From assembly GCA_973895155.1 (NCBI GenBank), contig OZ316891.1, positions 2,480,001 to 2,544,000 on the forward strand: a DNA stretch of 64,000 nucleotides, read 5' to 3'. Below, piece after piece: positions 37,440-50,509 of the stretch. Position numbers and translations under genes: made by a program. The notes beneath the pieces are model-generated. The model did not search any database and was not told the DNA's origin. It saw only the letters and a program-made list of their open reading frames with translations. Each line of letters starts with the position of its first letter. The stretch's first letter is position 1. This stretch comes from Marsupella aquatica (lineage: Eukaryota > Marchantiophyta).

Positions 37440-39590
37440 AATGTAAAGCCTAAGTGAATTTTTATATAGCATTCAGTTCAATTCTACATAGGAGAAGTCA
37501 TTGTTTGCCACTTGCATTTTACTCTATCTCTCATTCTAATTTCATGAAATCCAGGCCAGGTTGGCCAAGGGGTTCTTGGCTTCACCTAAGGGTAATGTCT
37601 CATAACCTTGTACACACATACAAAGGAAAAAGCTCAGGAAGGGTTTACGCATGATAGCACACTCAATTTGGGCATGAATACATCTCAATTTGCAAAACAG
37701 GAGGGCCGGGATGAAGCTGGGGTAAGGCCAGGATTTTCTCAATGTGTGAGAACTGGCCCTGTACTCCCATGTTTCTCATAATCTGAATGAGGCAGCCTGG
37801 GTTATGGCATTACCGGATGGGGTTTGGCAGGGCCACTAGTGCCTTGCCACATGGCATACGTACGACCAATGCGGAATGACCTTGAGTTAAGTACATGAGT
37901 AAGAGTAACCCATATACAAAATGGGGTCAAGCTAGTGATTAAAATAATTTAGGGGACAGGTTGAAAATAAGGGTCAGTTTGGGGGATACATTAGGAAAAA
38001 AATGGTTACTTACAATATTAATGTGGTTTCATGGGATTAAATTGTTGGTTTTCATTTTATTTCCCTAATTGGTAATGAGGAAGTACTATTGTATTCCCTT
38101 GCATTAAAGTAACAAAGGGGTGGGGGGGGTTGTTTTCACCCAGCCTTATTGCAACTAACACATAGAAGTATAAGAGATTATATATTATATACACACTAAC
38201 TATGATAACCAAGGGAACCCAACTCCTTCAATTAAATGAGATGAGAGGCCTTTGCATGGACAAAATGTTGTAGGAATCCACTGAAAACCTTCCATTACCT
38301 CTCAAGTGTGTCTTTACATGTTACTGTCAAAAGTGCAAGTTAATCTAAGTATTTCATTTGTGTCCATCAAAGCTCCCATGTCCCATGATGGACACAATCT
38401 TGCAATCTTGCAATCTTGAAAGTTCCTTTGGGCAATATGTAAGAGATGAGAGGTAAATCTCCTTGCCCTCTATATTTCCATTAATGCCCTCTGAACATTT
38501 TAGTACTTGACAACACTGATCCACCAAGCAGAGAGTGTATCCCACCAGTGGGAGACCTCCACTTCTAGGAAGCATATGTGGAACCTAGAAGGAAGACCAC
38601 AAGAATGAAATAGTTCATTATCAGCTACATTTCCTGCCCGAGTGAGGTTTGAGCACCAAAACACGTGATGGGGCCCCTGTCAAGAAAAAGGCATCTGACT
38701 AGCCCCTTCTGTTAGGTATTTACTCAAGGTCTAGGGTTACGACATATAACCGTAGTTAGACTAACCATAGTCGGAGACATGGTTAGGTTAACTAGGGAAC
38801 ACACAAGAGAGCTTTACTGAACTCTAAGCCCGTCGGCTATACCAAGTTTCTACAGTGTAAGCTCTCATAATCTCTCAAGTGGCTCCATAACAATGAGCCT
38901 AAGTTTCACTTATCCAAGCAAACACCGTTTGGCATACAGTGTGTTCCCGTGGACGTAGCCTCAAGGAGGTGAACCACGTATCTCTTGTGTCGACTACTTG
39001 CGCGTTGGATGTGGCATGTGCTTACCGTTGCAATTGTCGTCTATGCTCAACACCTTCCTTTCAAAGATACTTCCTGGGAAGGGGACTTCCTGGGCCCCCT
39101 TGTCCATGCAGCCCACACTCCTGCCTACAACCCTTTCAATTAGTGTCAATATAGATGCATGCATGAAACATATATTCAACTAGCAAGGCAACCTTGCAGT
39201 GCATCTCGGATGATTCACTCTGAACCCTCAACATGCACCTTGCAAACAAAACAACAACACTTCTTTCTCTCTATTGCAAGAGAGTCAATGCCTCACTCCT
39301 AAACCTTCTCCCAACCGTGACCCTGCCCTGGACGTTAACAATTTAAGATGAGCTTTAAACAAAGATGTGCAAAGTGACTTATGCAGAAAACACACCCTAT
39401 GCAATCTGACACTTTGCCAGTGCCTATACAGAGGAAACTCAGTGTAGTGCTCCAACCTCGGGTCAGCTACTACCTTTCTCCCTTGGTAGCCCTTGTCACT
39501 TGTAGAGTGTATCACGATAGGTCCGCAACACACAGGCTTACCCGTACTTGTAAAAACATTTGTTGGCCAGGGTGTTATGGCCCATAGCTC
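37440..39590. other. Spacer, no gene seen
   Basis: AT-rich, with a short poly-G tract near 38117-38130. No coding sequence is recognised. Confidence 0.45.
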
Positions 39591-39594
39591 AAGA

Positions 39595-42063
39595 CCCGTG
39601 CGTTGCACAAAAGAAGTCGTGTCGGCCAAGATGTCGTTGAGAAAAAAAGATGTCAACGCCAAGAGGTCGTTGAGAGAAAAGATGTCTTGTCAGCCAAGAT
39701 GTCGTTGAGAAAAACGATGTCATGTCGGCAAAGCCATCGTTGAGGGAAAAGATGTCGTCTCAGCCAAGACATCATTGAGGGAAAATACCCGTGCGTTGCA
39801 CAAAAGATGTAGTTAAGAAAAAAGATGTTGCCCAAAATGTCGTTAAAATAAACATGTCGTGGCGCCCAAGATATCATTAAGAAAACAGATGTCGTGTCCC
39901 CCAAGATGTTGTGTCCCCCAAGATGTCGCTAAGAGAAAAGTGTTGTGGCGTCCAAAATGTTGTTCAGAGAAAATATGTTGTGTAAATATTTCATTTATAT
40001 TTAAAATTATTTTAAAAAGTAGAATTATTTATATATGAATAGATTTATTTAAATTTTGATTAATTTTTTCATTGTGGCAGGTATGGGAAGGTTAAAGGGT
40101 AGCTTGGGCATTTTTAAAAGGGGTGTATGGATAGATCTGACAGTGTGGAAGAAATTATGTTTTGATGAACATTCAAGATTGATTTTCATTTTTTTTAGTT
40201 TGTAAAGGGACAGGATCAGGATTATAGTGGTACATGGTAAAGGGAGGTCTCCTTGATACTCCTGCATTGCTAGAGACCCTCCCTATTTTCTTTGTACTAT
40301 TAGATTCATTTTTTGCTGGGAAACATTGCTTTCCATTTTCATTCACAATATTGATTTTTCTGGTTTTATTCCTTCTTGTTGGTTAGATTCTTTCATGTTT
40401 TTCATGTTTGGTATATTGCAAATTTGAATGACTACCATGCTATGAAAAAAATTAACATTTTATTACAGCTTTTGACATTCTCCCTATCATCTAACCTATT
40501 GTGTTTAATTAACCTATTTTAATTAGATTATTACCATTATTATATTATGCAATATTGTAATACTTGCAATAATATATAGTATCACATATATTATGTATTT
40601 TTGTATTTCTTGTGTATGGATCATGAACCTACTTAATACTCATGCATGTGCATTCGCTCCCTTGTTTTGTGTGTCCCATTGGCTCCCTCCTTTGTGTGTC
40701 CGGTTTGATTCCCCTAAACTTATTACTTTTTTGGTGCACACTAAATTTAATATAGCCTTTATTCCTTCTCTTTGACATGATTAATGTTTGGACACTGCAA
40801 ATTGACTGACTACCACTTCAAAAAAAGGCGCAACCTTGTATTATAGTTTAGGATAATGCCAAATTATTAGGACGTTAGGTACTTGCAACTTTGCTTTGAC
40901 TGAGCTGAGGTGAGTCACTTAGAAAAAAATTCCAGCTGAAGATGTTGCCAACTACATACTTGCAACTTTGTTTTGACAGAGCTGAGGTGAGTTAGTGAGA
41001 AAAAATTCCAGCTGAAGATGCTGTCGATGTTCCACCTTTCTCACACAAACTTGACAAAGTGCCTTTTCATGTAAATCTTCATTATCTAGAAGAAAATTTG
41101 AGTGTAGCTGCTCATTGCTTTGTCCTGGGACAATGAGCTATCCCTAAGCTCATGACTGTAGTATGCATTGGTGCTTCTTTCCAAATTTTTTGTTGCATGG
41201 ATTCAGTTGCCAAAAAAGTCTTCCAAATATTTTTCTGTTGTGCTGCTTTTGTCATGTCATGCCACTTTTTTGTCAAAAACAAATCACCAGTCATGCCTGG
41301 TTAAGCACATTTGGGGGTAGGTTATAAAGTGAAAACTTTTTGCAAAACTTGCACTGAAGCTTCCTTAAATTGTGGAGGAGGCTGGCATTGTATGAGGAGA
41401 ACATAGACTAGAACCTTTCTCAAAGATTCCCTCTTATAAAGTGCTAGGTGTCTCGGTTATTGCACATCTGGTAATACATGGTGTATACTCAGTGATTTAA
41501 ACAAAATAATTAAGTTTATCATAGTATGGATAACTCAAAATTTTTATCTTTTTCTCATCTCACCATCTTTTTCTCACCTTGACATCTTTTATCTCATCTT
41601 GACATCTTTATTTCATCACGATTTATTTTTCTCTCCTTGACATCTTTTCCTCAACTTAAACATCTTTTTTTCACCTTGCCATCTTTTCTCTCCTCAACAT
41701 CTTTTCTCTCCTCAACTTCTTTTATCTCATCTCGCCATGTTTTTCTTACTTTGACATTGTTATCTCATCACGACATCTTTTTCTCTCCTTGACATCTTTT
41801 CCTCACCTTAAACATCTTTTTCTCACCTTGCCATTTTTTCTCTCCTTGACATCTTCCTCACCTCGACTTTGATCTTTTATCTCATCTTGCCATCATTCTC
41901 TGACTTTGATATCGTTATCTCATCACGACATCTTTTTCTCTCCTTGACATCTTTTCCTCGCCTTAACATCTTTATTCACCTCAACTTCTTTTCCTCACCT
42001 CAACATTTTTTTTCACTTCAAGATCTTTTCTTCACCTTGACATCTTCTGTGCAACGCACAGGC
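39595..42063. mobile_element. Foldback-like element with minisatellite inverted ends
   Basis: The left side begins with CCCGTGCGTTGCACAAAAGA (39595), whose core GTGCGTTGCAC repeats at 39791. It continues to about 39990 as an array built on AAGATGTCGTTGAGAGAAAA-like units. The right side (about 41560-42063) is the mirror image: an array of CATCTTTTYCTCACCTTGA-like units ending in TCTGTGCAACGCAC (core at 42049-42059). The two arrays are reverse complements in motif, and the shared GTGCGTTGCACARAAGA termini close both ends. The ~1.5-kb middle is AT-rich with no recognisable transposase. Exact ends and target-site duplication cannot be set. Confidence 0.6.
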
Positions 42064-42185
42064 ATGGGGCTCGCATATATATAATCATATTTTGATATGC
42101 AATGACTAGGACACCAATGCTAGTTCTATGATAAAATGGTGTATCGTGTTACTACTCTAGTGGATGTCCTGCCATTTACAAATTA

Positions 42186-42575
42186 GATTTCTCTCGAATC
42201 TGACCCAAACAAAAAATTCAAGGTACTAAATGTGAGGTGTCATGGTGGAGTTCCTCTTTGGATCTCTTTGTCTTTGGACCCCTTTTTCTTTGGACCACTT
42301 TTTCTTTCCTTTCATTGTACTTTGTATTTCTAGATTTCTCTCGAAACCTGACCCAAAACGGAAATTCAAGGTGCTGAATTACGGAATGTGAGGTGTCATG
42401 GTGGAGGGCAACTTTTCTTTCCTTTCATTGTACTTTGTTTTTCTCGATTTCTCTCTAAACCTGACCCACAACGGAAAATTCAAGGTGCTGAAATAACGAA
42501 ATGTGAGGTGTCATGGTGGAAGTTACTCCTTGGACCTCTTTTTCTTTCCTTTCATTATTGTACCTTGTTTTTTCC
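42186..42575. repeat. Tandem repeat, three units of ~113-147 bp
   Basis: Units begin GATTTCTCTCGAA or a close variant at 42186, 42333 and 42446. Each runs through CCTGACCCA, TTCAAGGTRCT, TGTGAGGTGTCATGGTGGA and CTTTCCTTTCATT. The array ends about 775 bp before the SDR start codon. Confidence 0.85.
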
Positions 42576-42599
42576 CTGGTTTATAAACTTTGGTGTAAT

Positions 42600-43349
42600 T
42601 CTTTTCCACAACAGTGATAACAGAGGGCCCTAAAAAATGCGTGAACATGAAGTCAACTACGGCGCTGATTGCTTCCGACTCAGCCAAGTGGTACGACGCA
42701 TGTCATTCTCCAGTACGTCCAGGTGTTGGCTTCTGCTCGTTGATGGATAGACTACTGGCCCCCTCCGCCCACCTGGGCCTTCAATTCCAACCCTCTGTTG
42801 TTTCAAGGGGAGCCTCATGGTGTTTCACATTTCCCACATTTTCAGTTGTTCAATCAGCTGCTGCCGCCTCATCTTTTAAGAGGGGCCCTTTCACCCACAA
42901 AGTCTTGTGGGCTCTTCTCAACCCAATCTCAACAGTAAGCAGCTGTAGCTTGAGAGCTTGGGAGTCAGGTCGAGCTCGAAATTAGCGCTTCCTACTTTTC
43001 CAATTGTCACAACCAGCTGCAGCCTCGTCTTAGAAGTGTTCCTTCGGGATAACCCACAAATTCTCGTCAGCTTTTCTCCATTCAATAATATCAATATCTA
43101 GATTCTGCTGGGGCCGGACCCCTGTTGTCCAATCTCACAGACAATTGAGACGTTCAATACTTCAGTGTCAATTCCTTTTTGTGGCTGGATTGGAAAGATT
43201 CGCAGACTTTGAAAGGAAGAGAACGTTGAGGAGCAGGTAGGGAGGAGTAGAGCAGGAAGAGGAGGAGGCGGAGGAGAGAGAAGATTCATCTGGGAAGTCT
43301 GGCAGCGCATTTTTCGATTTCGAACGAAGTGGGGAGGTGAATTGTGAAC
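42600..43349 (+). promoter_or_regulatory. Upstream region of the SDR-fusion gene
   Basis: Presumed promoter and 5' leader; GC content rises toward the start codon. No specific element can be assigned. Confidence 0.4.
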
Positions 43350-46300
43350 ATGGAGATGACATTGATGCAGCAGTCGGCGTTGAGGAGTTTACATTCTTTT
43401 GCTGCTGGAACGAGCGGCAGCCAAAGGTGTGGAGGATGCGGGAATTCCGGGTTGACGGTCTGTACACTGGGATCGAGAAGAGGACTTTCTAGCCCGAGCT
43501 GGAACTGGCGAGCGGGTAGAGAGCCCGCGAGAAGGGGAGTTCATACTGTTCGCTCTTCTGGCGGGACGAGGAGAGACGAAGGGAAGCAAGTTGCTAAAGC
43601 GCAAAAGCGACGGTCCAGTGAGCCCCTTTCTCTCTCTCGCAGCTGAATGATTTGGACGTTATGAAATTAAGCAGTTTGCGCTTTCTGTTCACATGCCAAA
43701 CGAGGTCCAGTGACTCTCTAATTTTCTCAAGAGGACTCGTTGATAAAGTACAATGAATCGAAGTTTTTCAGCGGTGACAAATAGATCCGTTCACCCGTGT
43801 TTATATTAAGCCAGACGAACGGTTGAACTTTTTACAGGATTCAATTTAGATTGAAAGATATGCAGATTAGATCAAAATGGGGCTCAGAGATTCCTATGGC
43901 AGTTGTCCTTTTCCTCTGAACGGCTGAATTCTTATGTTTTCCAGAAGTTCAGTGACAGGAGACAAAGATAGACTCTGATCTATCTCAGTTTGCTTTGTTA
44001 ATTATTACCTTGATTTCGGTTTAGTTGTTTGTCAGAAACATCCCCCTTTCATTTTTGTCTCCTGGCTTACTTTTGGTGGTAATCCACACGGACGCTAGCC
44101 TTTAGTCCCGCGCTTGATTTTTATTTAATTACATTGTAATTCGTTGTGTTAGCCACAAGTCCAAAACCCCTTGCTCCCATGTCATCTCTCCAGCAACCAG
44201 ATCGCAACATGCTATCATTGTCTTGAGTGGGCTTTTGGCAAATGCCCCAATGTCAATAAACGGATGGTAGACTTTTAATGCAGGGTGTGGCACATATGAA
44301 CTTAAAGGATCGCTAGATATGATAAACTGTGCTTAGACCTGTTAAATATCTTGCTGCGGGCATGGGAATCTGTTACAGAGACCTTCCAAATCTTCGTACA
44401 GTTGTAAAGTCCCGGTCTCGACCGTCCGAGCATTTTAGCTGAGAACATTGATCGTGATATGATTGGCAACCTCAAATCGAATGTTTCACAATTATTGCTT
44501 TTTCGCTCACCCCTGATGTGAGTTTGCTAAGTGCCAAACGTTGTTTCTTTAGTTGCTGACGGTGGGCTGCTTGGCATGCCTTCAGGGCACGTGAAGGGTG
44601 TCACGCCCACAAAGCCTGAAATGTTCGACGAGTTACAAGATGAGGAGGAAGCAGACGACGAACTGGACCGTTCTGAGGAAGATTTTGAGGCAGCACTAGG
44701 AGCCAACGCAAGTAATAATTTGGATAACACCGAAGAGGAATCCAATTCTCCATCAAACAGGAATGGTAACGGTGAATCCATACCCAACAAGGATGTGAGT
44801 GTTGAAGAGGAAAGGTGGGACCAAGCGAGTAACAAAAGTGGCCCTGGTTCTGGGGTAGAAGAAATAGTAGATGCTGGCGAAAGTACATACGTCATTAAAT
44901 ATTTCCCTGAAGGTAAAGGAGGACCCAAAGCTGCAAGAGAAAGTGCTGGTGAGGCTGCAGAAGATCTTTCTAGAACAGCTCTGGACGCTGCAACTGATTT
45001 GTCATCGAGTGCAGCTCAGGACGCCCAGGAGGCAGGGAACAGTGTTCGGGAAAATGCAGAGGACTTGGGTCAGGAAGTGGGTGAAGTAGTCAACGAGGTC
45101 TCAGACGCTGCCCAGGATACTGCAGAGGATGTCACAAGCACAGTTCAAGAGGCTGCCGATTCGACCGGGAAGAGTTTAAGTGAAGCAGGAGATGAAGTCC
45201 GGGAGAATTTTGAAGAATTGAGTGAAGAATTACCCTCCGCTGCCGCTGAAATCGGTGATACTGTTCAGGAAACTGCTCAGGAGGTCGTAGATACTGCTGT
45301 GGACACTGCCCAAGAGGTTGGAGAAAGTCTGGAAGAGGCTGGAGGTGCTGTTTCCGAAAGCTTAGATGAAATTAGGATTGAAGGCCAGAAAGCATTCAAT
45401 GAGGGTGAAAAGTATACACGAGAGCAGATGGAAGAGAGGCGAAAGGAGATTGACGATAATCTGTCCTCTTTGGGTAACCAGCTTGAGGACGCTGGTGACC
45501 GTGCAGGCCAAGCACTTGAAAGAGTCTCGAATGAAGCGGAGAAATCCTTGAAAAATGTTCAAGAGTCTCTTGCAACATTGATCGAGGACTCGGCAAAGGC
45601 TTCTGGGATCATCGGAAGTGAGGCTTTGCGGCTTGGAGAGGTGGTGCTTACAGTGGCAGGGGAAGCTGCAGGTTTTCAAGGAACCAAAGAGGAGTCCAGC
45701 ACTTCCAATAGGACCAGTGCTGGACAAGTTGTTAAAGACAGGCCAAAAACTGACAAAAACAATACTGATAAGAGACCCAAGCCACCGCCTACACAGTCAA
45801 AACAAGAGGTTCAAGGCACGCGATATAAATCTAGTCAACCCAAAGAAAATTCGGAGGAAGACAGCAATCCTTTCAAGGGGTTGAAGGTAACTGTTGCTGG
45901 AGCTTCTGGGCGGACAGGAAGGTACAAATCTTCACTGAAGAGTGGATTCTGGGTTCCCGGGTGACACGTATGTAGCTTGTGATGTTGTTTTCGGATTTCC
46001 AATAGGAAGCTTTGTTTCTGGAGAAAGAGCTCCTTTAGCTTTGAAAATGAGGACAGATATTGAGTTTAATTGAGTCGTCTTTTATCTTTGTTTCCCGGAG
46101 CTTGAGCTATCCCGATGTTTTTCTGGGGCATATACAAAAAAAGCTTGCTCCTTGTGTCTCTATCTTGTGATTGTGCACTAAAGTTACGGTTGAAGTCTCA
46201 GTTTATGAACATTAACGTTTCTTTGAATGATGGACGACCAGGCTTTTGGTTGAAGAACTTGCGAGAGAAGGAGTGCCAGTGAGAGCATTGGTGCGGGATA

Positions 46301-49294
46301 AAAGAAAACCTGAAGCTCGAAACCTAGGAAAACTGGACAATGTTGAGGTATGTTGCTTACGATTCAATTATCGTGCTTGCGTACCCCTATCATCTGGACA
46401 GTTGTTGGTTACTGTAAGCGCATCAAGGCCACTTTTCAGCAGTTAATCTCTTTACTTCAACGCTCTGCCAACACTGGTAATCAGGATATGCTCGATGTGT
46501 CAATTGGCTTATTTTATGAGTTATCCTTGGTACTTGGAACAGGTTGTGCAAGTTGATTTGTACAAATACGAGTCCGTAAAGAAGGCAATAAGCGACTGGT
46601 AAGTTGAGATAAATTTTCATTATTCTTACAACCAAGAAGCTTTTTTATTACGTAGAAGATGTAAAGAGAGCTGAGATTTGGTAGAAGGTTGTAATGTGAA
46701 CTCCAACGAATTGCGCTGATCTTAGAATTTGTAGTCCAGGTTAACAGTACGGTTGAATGCAGTAGTTCTTGCTTCAATCAGTGATTTTCATTGAATTTTA
46801 TTCTACTTCTAGCATCTGAGTCCCATTTGAGTGGTCATTCGTGAGGGTCTTTGTTCACGTAGGTTGTGTCGACTTATTTTCACTCTCCTTTCTGCAAAAG
46901 AAGTTGAAATACTTGCTCTAACTCTGACCAGACTGAAGTACTGATCAGAAGGTGACTTCATTGTGTGGCAGCAATGTTGTGATGTGTGCAGTAGGAGCTC
47001 GCTCATTTGCATTTGATCCAATTGGGACATATCAGGTATGGTTAGCTCACTTTTGTCTGGATCGAATTTCTCTTTGTGCAAATTTGGAACCGTAGAGCGA
47101 GTGTATTTGATTCATTTTGAATCTTTTGAAGTTCGCTTGTTTACCAGCAAACGTGGAAACCTTTGTGCACCATCATGAAGGAGAAATGTTTCATGCCCCT
47201 GAGTAGACAGTACAAACGAGGAGCTTCAATCACCGTGATTTTTCTTTTAACATGGGGGGCGTGGTTCTGTTTCAGGCGGAGTTTGAAGGGGTGAGAAATC
47301 TAGTGGCCGCGGCTAAGAACAAGGATGATATGAAAAAGGTGTGCTAAATTCTTCAAAGCCTCGCGGAAAAATTTACGGCGATTGCTCTTTCATTCTGTCA
47401 TTTTCCTGGAAAGCAAAGAAGATGGTTCGGAGTTCCTAGTTATTACTGAAGTGACAAGAAATTCCTAGAAGTTGACGGTTTGTAGGCGAATTAATTCCTA
47501 GTACTCAAAGCAGACTCTGCCTAGTTAGGGACGAATTTCTCGTCACGGTTAGACAGTAAGTTATTTGGTCCGATGCACTGGGATATTTGGACGCAAAGGG
47601 AAAGTCAATCGACTAGTATTTCTACTTACAGTTCATTCGATACGAGGATGGCAGAAGAAGAAGAGATTTTTCTTGGGCAACATTTAATAGATACTCGTAT
47701 TACATAAAGCACGATACTGTCTTTATCGTTAGTCGTTTCCCAATTCGCATTATTGACGATGAACTGGTTCAAATTCTGCAGTTTATATTCATCACATCAT
47801 TGGGAGTCACATTCCTACAAATCGTACCACTCATATTCTGGTAAACATCTGGAGACTTTGTGGCTTCTCTCAATATTTATCTGGAAACATCAGCATATCT
47901 CTAATAGTCCATTTCCTGGGCCTAATAAGCACTGGTCATAATATCAGTACTAAAGATTTGCTTTGAGCCTGTTATGTGCTGTCTGCAAGGTATGCATTTC
48001 AATGTTTCGTGTGGAGATGATGATTTCGGGGCATGCTCATACTCGTGTTTTCGATTTGGGACGATGTTGGTATCGGTGCAAGATATTCTGCATGCGCGTA
48101 TTTCTCTTTGGCACTAAAGTCTGGTCGATAACGTGTGACTGTTTCCTCAGGAAAAAGCAATCTGAGCTGTATTTGCAACGGTCAGGGCTCGATTACACTA
48201 TTGTTAGGCCAGGTGGCCTCACCAACGGATCTAGTGCGGTATGTGTGTCTTAAAAACTACTCGAAGGACAGGAATGTTTTCACGAAGCAGTTTGGAGTAC
48301 AAATAGAATTTCTTTCTTGACTCTCGTCACCCTGAACTCAATAAGCACCTCGGAGCAATTTTCTCAAGGATAGATAGGATACTCATCAGTTTCCCTCCAT
48401 AACGGTGTTGACGTACTTTTCATGATCATAATATTAGCTCTTTTTTACACCTGTGTGTGTTTTGGACGAGAGGCAATCCATACTGCACATGAAAAGCTGC
48501 AGAGCGTGCAATTGCAAAATATGATCCTCTTATCGAAGTCTAACTTCAACCTTCCAATGCAGAGGGAAGCAATTTCCATGAAACCAGCTGATACGCAGTT
48601 CGGTGGATCTATCAGCCGCCAAAAGGTATTGGGTTGAATTGGATCCCGGTGTACTCCCATAATCTCAGGGTCTCTATGTTTAGGGTTCCGCTCAGTTCAT
48701 TTGCAATTTTAAGATACCTCTTGCTGGACAAGACACGAGAGGCTGCATAATACTGATGACTATCATGTTTTTGTGGCTATGGTTACCCTCTTCTTAGTAT
48801 CCTATGGGTCTTATAGAGTACACCTGGTTTGATCCGCGGCATGTTGCTGGAACTGACTGGAATTTATGACTACTCTAGGTTGCAGAAGTTTGTGTGGCAG
48901 CTATCATTACTCCTGAAGCATCAGAGAAGATTGTTGAGGTAAACTTCGTGAATTTAGCTTTGTTTGCCCAATACATCACTTTCTCCCAATAAAATTCACC
49001 AATTTTCTTAGTGCAAGGAACGTGCGTTCAACTAAGCATTTTCTGACTGAAACAGCCAGTTGAATAACGATCATGTGTTTTGGATGCGATCAACCCTAAT
49101 CGTTACGCCTGTGATGATTTGTCCACTTTTTGAATTTTCACTTCTTATATTTGGTCTAATTCAACAATTCTGAGATTTGTTGTTCAACGAATACACACAA
49201 AATCTGATTTTAATATTATGAATGACTGTTGATGCAGATTGTGTCTGGAGGACAGCCAGGCAGAAGTTATTCAGATCTCTTTGGTAGTGTATGA
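43350..49294 (+). CDS. Plastid-type atypical SDR (SDR_a5-like) with long LEA-like helical extension
   Basis: Eleven exons join in phase to 750 residues: 43350-43617, 44553-45921, 46242-46347, 46543-46598, 46972-47035, 47276-47338, 47782-47840, 48151-48238, 48563-48625, 48879-48938 and 49238-49294. Residues 1-60 are Ser/Arg-rich and look like a chloroplast transit peptide. Residues 90-210 are acidic. Residues 212-465 form Ala/Glu-rich amphipathic repeats (DAAQDTAEDVTSTVQEAADS style) resembling LEA or apolipoprotein helices. A basic Pro-rich linker follows. The Rossmann domain (about 530-750) has VTVAGASGRTGR (GxxGxxG), LVRDKRKPE, SGLDYTIVRPGGL and the C-terminal GGSISRQKVAEV and SYSDLF. These match the plant At2g34460-like family of chloroplast NAD(P)-binding proteins, known as plastoglobule flavin-reductase-related. 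The usual SDR YxxxK is absent. Function of the fusion is unknown. Confidence 0.88.
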
Positions 49295-49450
49295 AGAATC
49301 GAGCACAACTTCATGACACCAATGAAATTTTTATGACATGATTTTGAACTGAGCTTTCAACCGTATCGTGAATTAGAGGAAGGGAAGGATTAAGAAGCAG
49401 CGGTGTGTGGGCAGTATCTTCTCCCACGAGATTACATGAGAATGTGGGCG

Positions 49451-49710
49451 GTCTCCTGCCTGCCGAATATATTGTCTTCACTCCTAGTGATCGACATTGT
49501 AATCAAAGAATTTTAGTACATGACAAATCTTTTCTGGTAACCTGTTATCTAGCTCTTAACTATCCGATTTTGCGAGTCAAGTCTCCTGCCTGCCGAATAT
49601 ATTGTCTCCACTTCTAGTGGACGACATTGTAATCAAAGAATTTTAGTACATGGCAAATCTTTTCTGGTAACCTGTTATCTCGCCCTGAGCTATCCGATCT
49701 TGCGAGTCAA
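49451..49710. repeat. 130-bp tandem duplication
   Basis: GTCTCCTGCCTGCCGAATAT starts copies at 49451 and 49581. They are nearly identical to the ends at 49580 and 49710, and lie about 155 bp downstream of the SDR stop. Confidence 0.9.
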
Positions 49711-50394
49711 GTATTTTCCCTCGACTCGTTCTTAGTGATCAACGTGTCCAAACGTAGTTGAAATCGGTTATTTAATGGGCATAGTTAAAAAGTCTTGCTT
49801 TTTATTGAATTGCAAATAATATCAAATTTTGGAAAGAAAGTGCCCAATATTTACCCACCATGGCGAGTAGGAGGGGAGCACTTAATCCCCTGTACTTGCT
49901 TAGTGTAATTACCTCATGAAAAGGAAAGTTTCTTCGTGGCACTGATGGTTCTTTCGTGCACCCACCAAATGCTTCCATATCTCGAGTTCAAATATCCAGA
50001 TACTGTTATATCATTTCCAGTGGCCAGTGTTCTTTGCCTGATGTGCCTTCATTTCCATTTAAGTTCGATACCGTGGGGATTGGTTTGACATTGCTTGCAT
50101 TTGATGAGGTTGGAGAGCTTTAGCTACCCCCTACACACAACAGATCGCAAACCTCCAACACAATCCTGGAAACATGAACGTGAGTTGCTTTATTACTGGT
50201 CGACCAGGGCCTGAAAGATTTCTATCCTAGCTAAGCGCTTCGATCATCTCAAAAGGATTTAGATCTCAGTTAGGATACTTCCAAAACAGTATCGGGGTAT
50301 TTGATCAGTCTTAAACTCCGTGGCATCATTTTTGAAACTCATTAAGCTTCGCTATTCATTGGAGAACACTCCGTTTGGTCACCTTGTAGTCTGC

Positions 50395-50500
50395 CATCGT
50401 GTCATCTGCTCATCGGAATCTGTGCTTCTCCCAAAACACGTTGACGGCATCGTGTCATCTGCTCATCGGAATCTGTGCTTCTCCCAAAACACGTTGACGG
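50395..50500. repeat. Perfect 53-bp tandem duplication
   Basis: The 53 bases starting CATCGTGTCATCTGCTCATC at 50395 are repeated exactly at 50448-50500. Confidence 0.93.
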
Positions 50501-50509
50501 CAAATTCAT

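Noticed and set aside
44527-44928. Minus-strand frame of 133 codons
   Set aside because: It is antisense to the acidic part of the SDR-fusion exon.
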